Of a DNA stretch of 64,000 nt, positions 35,001-45,399 are shown one piece after another (position 1 is the first letter of the stretch; each line of letters opens with the position of its first letter). Origin of the DNA: Epiperipatus broadwayi (lineage: Eukaryota; Onychophora; Udeonychophora; Euonychophora; Peripatidae); contig JAQFVV010000156.1 of NCBI GenBank assembly GCA_028023455.1, positions 2,623,236-2,687,235 on the forward strand, given 5' to 3'. Made by a program: the position numbers and the translations under genes. Under the pieces are notes generated by a model. The model saw nothing but the letters and a program-made list of their open reading frames with translations, was not told the origin of the DNA and ran no database searches.

Positions 35001-36350
35001 ATATTTAACTGCTTCTAAACTTATTATAATGTAATGAAGTTTATGTGTAAGAATATGCTTCTACATTTGGCTAAAATATAAATGCTTCAATTATCAAATG
35101 ATAAATACTCTATAAATCATAGATATTTAATTGCTTCTAAACTCATTGTAGTGTAATGAAGTTTATGTGTAAGAATATGCTTCTACATTTGGCTAAAATA
35201 TAAATGCTTCAATTATCAAATGATAAATACTCTATAAATCATAGATATTTAATTGCTTCTAAACTCATTGTAGTGTAATGAAGTTTATGTGTAAGAATAT
35301 GCTTCTACATTTGGCTAAAATATAAATGCTTCAATTATCAAATGATAAATACTCTATAAATCATAGATATTTAATTGCTTCTAAACTCATTGTAGTGTAA
35401 TGAAGTTTATGTATAAGAATATGCTTCTACATTTGGCTAAAATATAAATGCTTCAATTATCAAATGATAAATACTCTATAAATCATAGATATTTAATTGC
35501 TTCTAAACTCATTGTAGTGTAATGAAGTTTATGTGTAAGAATATGCTTCTACATTTGGCTAAAATATAAATGCCTCAATTATCAAATGATAAATACTCTA
35601 TAAATCATAGATATTTAACTGCTTCTAAACTCATTGTAGTGTAATGAAGTTTATGTGTAAGAATATGCTTCTACATTTGGCTAAAATATAAATGCTTCAA
35701 TTATCAAATGATAAATACTCTATAAATCATAGATATTTAATTGCTTCTAAACTCATTGTAGTGTAATGAAGTTTATGTATAAGAATATGCTTCTACATTT
35801 GGCTAAAATATAAATGCCTCAGTTATCAAATGATAAATACTCTATAAATCATAAATATTTAACTGCTTCTAAACTCATTGTAGTGTAATAAAGTTTATGT
35901 GTAAGAATATGCTTCTACATTTGGCTAAAATATAAATGCTTCAATTATCAAGTGATAAATATTCCATAAATCATAGATATTTAACTGCTTTTAAACTCAT
36001 TGTAATGTAATAAAGTTTATGTGTAAGAATATGCTTCTACATTTGGCTAAAATATAAATGCCTCAATTATCAAATGATAAATACTCTATAAATCATAAAT
36101 ATTTAACTGCTTTTAAACTCATTGTAATGTAATAAAGTTTATGTGTAAGAATATGCTTCTACATTTGGCTAAAATATAAATGCCTCAATTATCAAATGAT
36201 AAGATACTCTATAAATCATAAATACTTATCTGCTTCTAAATTTACTATAATGTCACAAAGATTATGTGTAAAAATATACTTCCATACTTGGCTAGAGTAT
36301 GAATGTTTTAATTATCAAATGATAAGATAACGAAATGTTATATAAATCAT
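35001..36350 (+). repeat. 122-bp tandem array in the 3' LTR, 11 units
   Basis: The ATATTTAACTGCTTC phase marker runs from 35001 to 36222 in 122-bp steps. One unit more than in the 5' LTR. Confidence 0.93.
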
Positions 36351-36371
36351 AAATGTTTAATTACTACCAAA

Positions 36372-36870
36372 TTTCTTCTCTCAAGTGAATTCAAAATGAA
36401 CTATTAAGTGAATTCGGAATGAATTGTTGTTAAACCAGAATGATCCCAAGCTTTTCCCATAAAAGAATTAATGAACTATCATTGAATTAGGATATTCATA
36501 ATTTTCTTCTCTCAAGTGAATTCAAAATAAACTATTAAGTGAATTTGGAATGAATTATTGTTAAACCAGAATGATCCCAAGCTTTTCCCATAAAAGAATT
36601 AATGAACTATCATTGAATTAGGATATTCATAATTTTCTTCTCTCAAGTGAATTCAAGATGAACTATTAAATGAATACGGAATGAATTATTGTTAAACCAG
36701 AATAATCCTAAGCTCTTCCCATAAAAGAATTAATGAACTATCATTGAATTAGGATATTCATAATTTTCTTCTCTCAAGTGAATTTAAAATGAACTATTAA
36801 ATGAATTCGGAATGAATTATTACTAAACCAGAATGTTTACAAGTTTATTCTCATAGAGGAATTAATGAAC
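36372..36870 (+). repeat. 131-bp tandem array in the 3' LTR, 4 full units
   Basis: The marker TTCTTCTCTCAAGTGAATT occurs near 36372, 36505, 36636 and 36768. Unlike the 5' LTR, the first unit is complete here. Confidence 0.9.
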
Positions 36871-37581
36871 TATTGTTGAAATTGCAAATTGATTGTTATC
36901 TAATAAATTTTTGTTACTCAAAATTAAATTGGTTGTCCATTTATCCCATTCTATTTTGTTTATCTACCACATCACTCACCAATTATAGCATTGATTCATG
37001 AGAATCTCATGTTCTCTGAGCTACGTCTGACATAACTTGACCTAGGCCAGTCAGGTTGTAGTGAGATGGAACTCTAATGGCGCTGTTTGGAAAACCAAAC
37101 ATATAAATGTTTAGATGTTCCCAGTCTCTATTGTACTACATCCTCTGATGAGCAGGAAATATTGTTGTAGGTGCCATTAACATCTGCACTAGGAATGTCA
37201 ATTGATAATTCCTTCCTACAGCATGCTCATCAGAAAATTGTTACGACTGACGTAATAAAACGGTTGTATGGCGGTCCGGTTACAATATATATATATCTAT
37301 TTTCTACATTTCTTTTGTACATCCATAGACGTTAATTAGCAACCCAAACTTATCTTAGTATAGAGTCTCTTTGTTTCTCCCTGACCACCAGGCACCGGTA
37401 AAGGGTTATATTATTAGTAGCATCAGAGGCGTTGTCACGTAGGTGGCGCTGTGGAATTTAGACTTTAAATTTGAACTTAGTATATCTAGAAGGCAACCCC
37501 TCCTAGAGTATTCAGTATCATGTTTGGGGTTTGAATTCTGCAGTGTGTTAGCGAGATAGACGATTCTGACCGTTACAATAT

Positions 37582-38989
37582 TAATAATCTTCAGAACCAT
37601 TCTAATGAATTTAAATTAGAACTTGCAAATATTAACAGATTTTGAAAATGATTCAGATTTTAATGAAATCAATATACACTTTTAAAAACTCAACGAAAGT
37701 AGCAGGTACAAAAAAGCAGCAATTTACCAGTAAAATTTCTACTAAGACAAGACAATTTATGAAGAAAAGAAGGAATATGAAGATATATAAAAATGATGCA
37801 TTAAGGATTGACTATCTCAAATTTTGTAAAATAGTGCAAAAAAGAGTTGATAATGATATAAGAAAGTATAATTGTGAATTGGCAAAGAAAGCGGTAGAAG
37901 AGAATAGAAGTCTCAAGAATATAAACATCTTCATAGTGGTAGGAAACATATTTCTGCAATAAGATAAAAAGATGGAATTATTATTTAAAAAAGAGAGATG
38001 ACATCATGAAATCTGTAGAAAATTTCTATCAAGAATTATATAATAATAAAGAACAAGGAAAAGTACATCCTACAACTAATATTATATCTTATGAATTAAC
38101 CAGGATTTTAAATGAAGACAAGAAACATGCAATTAAATTTATGAAAAGAGGAAAAACTCCAGATAATGATGAAATTATAATAGATATCTTAATTCAAAGG
38201 TGAAAAATTTTTGGCAAAGTTATAAACCAAATGTCTAAATGGTAAAGTCAAAAGAATGCAATATTAATATTAAAATTTAAAAAAGGTGATAAGAAAAATA
38301 TTAGAAATATCAGTCTTTTATTAGTTTAATACAAAATTGTTACCAAGATAATTACAACTTGTCTACAGCAAACTTTGAATTACAACCAACTAAATGAATA
38401 AGTTGGATTTAAGTGGTTTTAGTATAGTGGATCACATCCTAATAATGAGAGAAATTATAGAAAGGACCAATGAATATGACTAACCATTATGCTTTGGATT
38501 TGTAGATTATGAAAAAGCATTTGATTATATAAGCATTTCTTCAGTGATTAAGGTATTGAATCATTAAGATATAGAACCGGGATATTATCATATTCTGAAG
38601 AATAATTAAAAAAATGCAATAGCAACAATTAGATTACATAATGATATTCGGAAGATTAACATTGAGAAGGGTGACTCCATATCTCCAAAACTTTTTACAG
38701 TAGTGCTGCAAGAAGTATTTTGTGGATTAAAATGAGAAGCTAAAGGAATGAAAGTAAATGGAGATTATTTAAGTCATCTAGGTTTTGCAAATGGTATAGT
38801 TTTTTTGCATATAATGCTTCGAAGCTTCAGGAAATGTTGTAAGAGTTATCAGATGAAATTAAGAAAGTAGGACCAAAAAGATAAACATTGAAAAGACTAA
38901 AATAATGTTCAATGGATTTTCTCAAAAAATGAAAATAAAGATGATAATGATGAATGAGAAAAAGTTAACAACTAGAAATATCTTAGACA
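37582..38989 (+). pseudogene. RTE reverse transcriptase (copy D part)
   Basis: RTE resumes with AATCTTCAGAACCATTC and continues through the pre-RT region (FMKKRRNMKIYKNDAL), the RT fingers, FVDYEKAFD near 38500, the SISPKLFT block and a decayed FADD region near 38780. Many stops and indels are present, far more than in copy E. This is an old insertion, consistent with its hosting three later ones. Confidence 0.85.
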
Positions 38990-38997
38990 GATTATTA

Positions 38998-40247
38998 GGT
39001 AATAGATCGTCTAATTTCCCATACCGCTCTATGGCGCTGTTGCTAGTGAAAAACAAATAGATATAACGTTACTGGGCTGTTTTTCAAATTTTGTTGATTT
39101 ATGTTTTTAATTTTTGGATTTGTTTGATTTTGATTTTTTTGTTGTTGTTTGTTATTGTTTTTTTTTTTTTGTAACCGGTTTGATGTATATTTCTTAAAAA
39201 TAAAAAATGGTTTTTTATTTTTTTTTTTTTTGGCTTTTTAAAATATCCTATCTTTTTATTCTTTTTTTTAAAAAAAAAACCAAACATTTCTTTTTGTCCG
39301 GTCTCTTATTTTTTTAAAGAAACTTTTTTTCTTCTTATAACTAAGTCTTTTTTATTGTTTTTGAAGAAACTTTTTTTTTTTTGTTTATCGAGAAACAAGG
39401 CTTTCTCGACAGACCTCTCTAAGACCTGTCGTCATATTCCTTACGGCGTTTTGACACCTTTCCAACTCAGCTCTAATATGCTTCACTGTAAGCTGATCCC
39501 GTCTTCAAGAATAAATTAGCCATACCGCTTGGGAAAAAGTGATTTCCAGGCAGCCCTCAAAGCCCGTCCCATGAACTAATGGAACACCTTCATCGCCATT
39601 GACACAATTGACATTCCATTCCAGATGTTTGACAACGCCTTCATTTCATTAAGCCACCACAAAGACAGTTTTTTTCTGGGTGGGTAAAATATTTTCTTTT
39701 TTTGGTTTGAAGGAAGGCCAGCGCATCTGCTTCTGTAGCAGGTAAATCTCAAAACTACAACACCAAACGGTCGCCTGCCATTGAACTGTTTTGATCTCGA
39801 AAAAGTATCGGAAAGTGCGCGACTTGATCGTGAACTTTGCTGAATCGTGATTTACATTCCTCATTTAGTGAATTCTGACCCCTGACAACGAAAGTAGGAA
39901 TGTTTGAGAATTCGTTACAATTTTTATGAACTCACATCAATTACAATACATTGAAGCCAAAAAAAAAAAAAAAATCCATTCTAATATACTTTACATCATT
40001 ACAACTACAGAAACCATATCATACGCTGTACAATAGACAAGTAATGTCTATAGAGAGTGTCGTATACTCGTCGCTAATAATGTTCAACATGCTAGAGATG
40101 TTGGGGTAAGGGTGCACTTCAACATCTTAGTGTTTGAGTGGTTTAAAGCCTTAAGATTTATGAGCGGCCTTGTAAACAGCATATTTATGTGCTTTAGCGT
40201 AGAAACAGCGCCATCGGGCAGTGTGGATCAATAGATGCTGTATTACC
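38998..40247. mobile_element. TIR DNA element with 8-bp target duplication, unclassified
   Basis: It splits the host RTE and is flanked by GATTATTA at 38990-38997 and 40248-40255. The ends GGTAATAGATCGTC and (complement) GGTAATACAGCATC continue as imperfect 44-bp inverted repeats that both reach ATGGCGCTGTT. The interior is T-rich at 39100-39400 and more GC-balanced at 39420-39900, without a recognisable transposase. An 8-bp duplication with GG-starting ends would suit Merlin- or Mutator-like groups, but this is not settled. A relative lies at 59883-61172. Confidence 0.75.
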
Positions 40248-40256
40248 GATTATTAG

Positions 40257-40780
40257 TACAAAGGGAAGCATAATGGGTAAAATTAATCATAGAATTAAAC
40301 CTAGTTGGAGTGTTTTTTTGTAGAAATAATATTAAAAGAAAATATGCTTGTGTTTGAAAAGGAAGACTTTAATAAATATGTTTCACCAGTTCTTACTTAT
40401 GGATCTGAGACTTGGACACTTAACAGAAGAGCAATACAGAAACTTCAGACCAATCTATGAAATATGGAGAGATATATGTTAGGAATAACAAGAAAAGATC
40501 GAAAACGCAATACATGGGTAAGAGAACAACAGGTATTACTGATATCGTTGAAAGAATTAAAAGATTAAAGTGGAGTTGGGCTAGATATATTGCTAGAAAA
40601 GATGATACTCGATGGACAATTGAAATCTTAAACTGGATTCCAAAAGATTGTAAAAGACCCAGAAAGACACCATGTGTGAGATGGATGAATGAAATAAGAA
40701 AGTGTGCAGGGTGATGTAGAAGAGGCTAGAGATTGGAGAAGATGGATTGAATGTAGTGACTTTCATTCTGTGGTGAACTG
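40257..40780 (+). pseudogene. RTE C-terminal region (copy D end)
   Basis: It continues the RTE frame with INHRIK, LTYGSETWTLNRRAIQ and, at 40457-40714, TTGITDIVERIKRLKWSWAR to the VRWMNEIRKCAG block. Frameshifts occur near 40315 and 40460 and after 40714. The (GATGAT) tail ends at 40803. Confidence 0.85.
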
Positions 40781-40815
40781 AAACATGGTTCAAAATGATG
40801 ATGATTGTATTAGAA

Positions 40816-42114
40816 AGTAAAAAAATTGAAATTTGTAAAATGATCACCAGGTAAGAAATTTTGATAAAAGTTAGCAAGTAATAATGAGAATCACCCAAAA
40901 TCCAGTGTAAGAGTGCCATATATTCTGTCCTAAGTAGGTAGTGCACTGACTTACTATGTGATTCTATAATTTCAACTTCTCTACAGACTAATCAAGCAGA
41001 TCACATTTATTGGTGTAAATGATCGTGATAATTATTAGAAAAAATGACAAAAATTATTTATTTGACTTACTATATCAACAACAAAGGATTATTAAACTAT
41101 CTTAAAAAATTTATACATTCGGTAAATGTTTAAAAAGAAAAAAGATGGTACATTTAAAAATATATGTATATTGTAGTCATATTTTAAACTATTTTTTACG
41201 TATATAAATATATAATGATAATGAACATAATTTTAAAAGCATAAGAAATAAATTCTTCAAGAAACATTGAATAATACAAAATCTCGGGCTTAAAAAATTA
41301 ATTTCAAATTTCCAGCACAATCTTTTCAAATGATATATATTAATAGAATACTTTAATAAAATAAAATTAAAAACAATATGTAAAGTTTAACCTCTTCAAC
41401 CATCCTTCCGTGCTCAGTAATTTTATTTTTGCAAGGTATATTACATATATAATTTGTTATTAACTAAATTTACCTTCGCATAATTAAAAAGTATATGGAT
41501 AAAAAAAAAGAATTGTAAAAAAACATTAACATGTAATTCCATCTCTAAGGGATATGCTATTATATGTGAGTACATATAAAAACACAAATTTATGAATTAA
41601 TTATTTTGAGAATGTTGTTTATACTGTGTTTATATATAAAGAAATGAACGAATATGTAAAAAAAAAAAAAGGTTCAACATCTTTCGATATTCTAATAATA
41701 AAAATCTTTTAATGCCCTAAAATTCATAAACATATTGTTTCCGAATCGACAGATCAAGAATAGTCAATAACAACGTATAAACGGACTTGATATTTTAGTG
41801 GCACATATATGTACAAAATATATCTAAAAACACATTTTCCCGATTAAGCTTAATTTTACAAACTTATCAGGATTCTGGTTACTAAAATTTAAATTAACTC
41901 AAATCCACATTAGCGATAAATACGTTGTACATTTTCAAGAAAAAGAAATCAGCAATGTAATAATAAAGTTCCGATGTAAATTACGTTATAAGTAAAATCA
42001 TAAAATAAAAATATATACAAAATAAACATTAGCTTTATTAAATATGCCGCACAAAAACTATTAAGAAAAGTCCAATTTATAACAATTTCAAAGATCGCTT
42101 GAGAAAGTCCTTAC
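40816..42114. other. AT-rich DNA, probably SGSM-like intron 2
   Basis: There is no exon or repeat family. By the gene model at 42115-42292 this and the DNA to its left would be intron. The next SGSM exon was searched for by eye and not found. Confidence 0.45.
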
Positions 42115-42292
42115 CTCCTTCTTCACCGTCCGCAAAAGCTTTTCGCGAAGTTCAGTTTCTGTTAAAGAAAAAAAAAGTTTTATTACCATCTAATATTATG
42201 ATATATTTAGTTATTCGAAAATAATACAATGGAAAAGGAGAGAACCAAACAGCTGTCACTTTTAAGAATTTCTTACCATTATTTGCTGCCAT
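42115..42292 (-). CDS. SGSM1/SGSM2-like gene, first two coding exons
   Basis: Exon 1 (42277-42292) carries the ATG and 16 coding bases. It is followed by donor GGTAAGAAA and an intron with a pyrimidine-rich acceptor (TTTTTTTCTTTAACAG). Exon 2 (42115-42158, 44 bases) ends at GAG with donor GTAAGG. The joined reading frame is kept. Exon 2 gives the run ELREKLLRTVKKE, which matches the conserved N-terminus of small G protein signalling modulators SGSM1/2, where KKE is followed by the RUN domain. SGSM proteins bind Rap/Rab GTPases through RUN and TBC domains on endosomal membranes. Only the first 20 residues are visible, so paralogue assignment is open. Codon use is less AT-biased than the surroundings. 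The later exons must lie to the left, outside or beyond the nest. Confidence 0.75.
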
Positions 42293-42694
42293 TTTGTTCA
42301 GTTTTATTTTCATCGAAAAAATCGTGATCGTCTTAACAACTCAAGTTATACGCAGTTAATATTGTGCAAAGTTACATTTTCAAGTTAAATAAGAGAAATA
42401 TATTTTTATTTTGAATATTACACAGACAGTATACATATATTTTCCATTTAAAAAAATTAGCGAATATACAAATTCCTCTTGTAAATAATGGAAAAAATTA
42501 ATCCGCTCTCGGAAAAGCACTGCACTAATTTCTTTTAATTGATTAAAAATTTAGATATTTAAAATAATTAATAATCATTATATTAAAATTAAAAAGTTTA
42601 AAAAGACGTAAAATGTTTTTGAAAAAATAACTTTAACTTTATTTTAAATTATTTTAAAAGTAAAATTTTAGCCCGATCCTTGTTTTATTCAAAA
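42293..42694. promoter_or_regulatory. Divergent promoter region between SGSM-like gene and VPS33A
   Basis: The two start codons face away from each other across about 400 bp, so this must hold both 5' untranslated regions and a shared promoter. The sequence is AT-rich without CpG clustering, and no canonical TATA arrangement could be assigned. Confidence 0.65.
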
Positions 42695-42796
42695 ATGGCT
42701 ACTTTTCTAAGTAGTGGAAAAGTAAACTTTGTATCTTTAAGAGATGCGGCTAGAAAAGAATTATTAGATTGCCTTGGAAAATGCCCAGGAAATAAG
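42695..42796 (+). CDS. VPS33A: VPS33A, first coding exon
   Basis: The ATG at 42695 opens 34 codons ending in AAG before donor GTTTGT. The peptide (MATFLSSGKVNFVSLRDAAR, then KELLDCLGKCPGNK) aligns without gaps to the first exon of animal VPS33A, which also has 34 codons and ends before AIVWDEYL. VPS33A is the Sec1/Munc18 subunit of the HOPS and CORVET tethering complexes, and drives SNARE assembly at late endosomes and lysosomes. No second exon was found in the 21 kb to the right, so intron 1 is probably very long. Base composition changes sharply at the exon edges. Confidence 0.9.
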
Positions 42797-44960
42797 GTTT
42801 GTTTGAACAAATTGTAAACATATACATATACCTATTTAATGTAAAACATATAGTTAATGCATTTTTCAAATAATACTATTGTCTGTTCATTGCGAAGAAA
42901 GATGTGGCTGCAAGCATATATTTATCTTATTGCTACCACACTATATACCTTCTCCGAGGATGCTTCTTTTGTTTTCAAGTTGAGGAATGGCCTACTTCAT
43001 CCGTTATTATCTTTTGCTCAGTTCTTGTATTAAGGAATTTATGGATCTAATCATAATATATATTTTCAAGTTTTGTTTTTATCTATATTTTTAGTTCCAT
43101 TGTATTTCCATATTTTGTTGTGCTATATAGCTATATATTAGATTCGTATTTTAGAATTCAAAAACCACGTACCGCAATCATAATTTATTATAAGCAAAAC
43201 ATTCTGATTAAGAGATTTTTTTTAAAAAAAAAAGGATGTTTATTTTACATGTAATGTTAAATTGATAAAATGCTTTCTATGTTTTATTGGTGTGTATTTG
43301 TATATTGCAATTGGTTTAGAAAGTACTAACTAATATTAAATATAATTAGCAGTAGAAATCTATTTCTAAAATATCTTTTCAAGCCTTTCTTCAAATTGGT
43401 AAATCTGAGATGAATTTGATAATCATTGTTTATTTTAAGATCATTTTTTAATATTGAATTTTTTTTAGTCAATTCATGTAATTTAATGCAATCCCAATTT
43501 TGAAATTCTTTTTTTTTTTTTTTTAATTTCAGTATACGTCTAATTTTCTAATGCCATAAATTCCAATCAACACCTGTTATATATATATATATTAGTAATG
43601 GAATTTACAAAAGCTCATACTGGCTATAGATTGCTGAAATTTTTCTATTTACAATTTGTACATATATTTAGATTTGATTATAAAGGTATAGGTTATGATT
43701 TGATATAATTTTAAATATTAAGTTTTAATAAAGCAACCAAATTATATATTTGGCCAAAAGTAATAATCAATTATTAAAAGAAAACAATTGCAATGATTGA
43801 ACAAAAAAGAAAATATATATGATGTTAGAACTTATTAGCAAAGAACTTTAAATAATGATGAAAAAATGATTAAACTAATACTTAAAGTAATTATAAAATA
43901 TTTTGTATGAAAAAGTTTTCAGGATCCTACTGGCATGAAGGTCAATTTGTCTACTTTTATATTTGATGTTGATACATTTTTTATGTATTTTAGGTGTTTT
44001 GCCAATAAACTATAGTTAGTGTCTTCAACGATACATAAAAGACTTGGAAGGATTTTTAACTCAGCAATTCAATCAATACTAATTTTATATTTACCATTAA
44101 TTCACATAAATCTTTTTTTGTTTTAACAAAATTACAAATATATTAAATTCAAAATGTAAAGTTTTCAATAACGAATCATTTCAAATAGATAGTTTGAAAT
44201 GTTTATACGTAATTTTTTGTGGCAGTGTTCTTAGTACCTCATACTTACAAAATCATTGTAATTAACAATTCTTATATGACACATAATAAATTACTTTTAA
44301 TGAATTAGAAAAACAAATGAAAAATTTTTGATTTCTGAACATTTATGCAGCAGCTTAAATAAATATAAATTTATAAAGTTGTAACATTATAAAACTACAA
44401 ATAATAATAATAATACATTTTTCATTTGACCTCTCATAAAATCATATTAATTTTTGCTTGGAAAATACAAAAATTATGAATAATAATCTCTTATTTTTAT
44501 AACATTGAAATTATTTTTATCTCATATTACATCCTTCTTTTAAAAATGTCCACTATGTTAATTGGCTCATTAAATATTTGAAAAAACTCCATTGTTATAA
44601 TCTTTCTAAACAACATAAATTATGTTTCGATAGGATAATGTCTCCATCTTATTTTGCTAAGAATCATGCTAAAATCTTCAGACTTAATTTGTTTTTTAGT
44701 TGTTCTTTTTTCTTTTTATAGTAGTCTTGTGAAGACTGTAATTTACATAAACTGACCCAGAATTATTAATTCATTGAAGGAGTTGATCACATATACATAT
44801 GATAGAATTAGATTTATTATATTCAGAAGTGATAAAAAATTGAAGGTCACTAATTTGAACATCTTTTGTGAATAATTGATAGATTTTTCTATGGTTTTAG
44901 AATCCTAAATACATATAATACTTATTAAATATTGTGTACTGTTATACTAGTAATCATAAA
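42797..44960. other. AT-rich DNA, probably VPS33A intron 1
   Basis: Only homopolymer runs and simple AT repeats were seen (for example (TA)n at 43579-43594). No gene or transposon terminus. Confidence 0.45.
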
Positions 44961-45399
44961 TAAAATAGAAAATCATATAACATTACAATACTAGCCCAAA
45001 AAAACTTTTACTAAAATTCTTCCATAATCACAGTTTCATCTATTAACAAATAGATCTGTTCAAGTGAAATTTAACAAGATACTTACAACATATATATACA
45101 AAATGAAATAACCTTCTCATCATTCACTTTAAAAACCAACTTCTTTTAATATCAAAGAATCTGAGGCCATCTCTCATTAAGACATTCTTTGATGTTAAAG
45201 GAAGTTGGTTTTTGAAATGAATGATGGGAAAATTTGTTTGGTGTATATATATATATATGTTATAAGTACTTTCTTGAATTTCATTTGAAAAGATCTATTT
45301 GTTAATAGATGACAGACATCATGGTTGTGGAAAAATTTTAATAAAATTTTGTTGTTTTTTTTGGCTAATTTTGTAATGTTATATGATTTTCTATTTTAT
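44961..45399. mobile_element. Foldback MITE, 439 bp
   Basis: The ends TAAAATAGAAAATCATATAA and its complement at 45380-45399 begin two arms of about 195 bp. The arms stay alignable to the centre, where AAACCAACTTC/GAAGTTGGTTT and AAAGAATC/GACATTCTTTG surround a spacer of about 25 bp. No coding capacity. Superfamily not assignable; a clear target duplication was not found. Confidence 0.8.

Larger units (their letters stand above)
29138..37284 (+). mobile_element. Complete LTR retrotransposon with giant LTRs and no pol (non-autonomous)
   Basis: Two long direct repeats (29138-31905 and 34358-37284) begin TGAAACAGGAATG and end GGTCCGGTTACA. The element is flanked by ATAT on both sides (29134-29137, 37285-37288) inside LTR family X. 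A PBS follows the 5' LTR by 2 bp. The interior is only about 2.45 kb and encodes one Lys/Glu-rich protein; no protease, RT, RNase H or integrase frame was seen. It must have moved with enzymes from another element. The tRNA-Lys primer and 4-bp target duplication fit Ty3/gypsy partners. Confidence 0.93.
34358..37284 (+). repeat. 3' LTR, 2927 bp
   Basis: It is nearly identical to the 5' LTR outside the arrays. The 159-bp excess equals one additional 122-bp unit plus the 37 bp missing from the first 131-bp unit of the 5' LTR. Single-base differences are few, so the insertion is young. Confidence 0.93.
26480..37577 (+). mobile_element. Solo LTR, long-LTR family X, copy 2, split by an LTR retrotransposon
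   Basis: The left end TGAAACAGTAAGATCTGC (26480) and the right end GACCGTTACA (37577) are flanked by ATAT at 26476-26479 and 37578-37581. The host RTE sequence continues across this junction. The LTR itself is 26480-29137 plus 37285-37577, about 2.95 kb, and matches the solo LTR at 10025-12601 inverted. Matching parts include both termini, the 37410-37440 block (GGCGTTGT, CAGAGGCG) and a GC-rich island (28380-28600). No internal region remains. The left end has a perfect hairpin AAGATCTGC/GCAGATCTT at 26488-26508. Confidence 0.85.
19075..40803 (+). mobile_element. Full-length RTE LINE, opened by three nested insertions (copy C/D)
   Basis: The 5' end GGCTGCAGAAAGGA at 19075 is the same as that of the complete copy at 52730. 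The 3' (GATGAT) end is at 40803. Flanks ATTGCATCAGAA (19063-19074) and ATTGTATTAGAA (40804-40815) form a 10/12 target duplication. RTE sequence stops and resumes exactly at three insertions: Tigger (20069-26258, TA target), LTR family X (26480-37577, ATAT target) and a TIR element (38998-40247, 8-bp target GATTATTA). Subtracting them leaves about 3177 bp, against 3287 bp in the complete copy. The coding frame is decayed. Confidence 0.9.
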
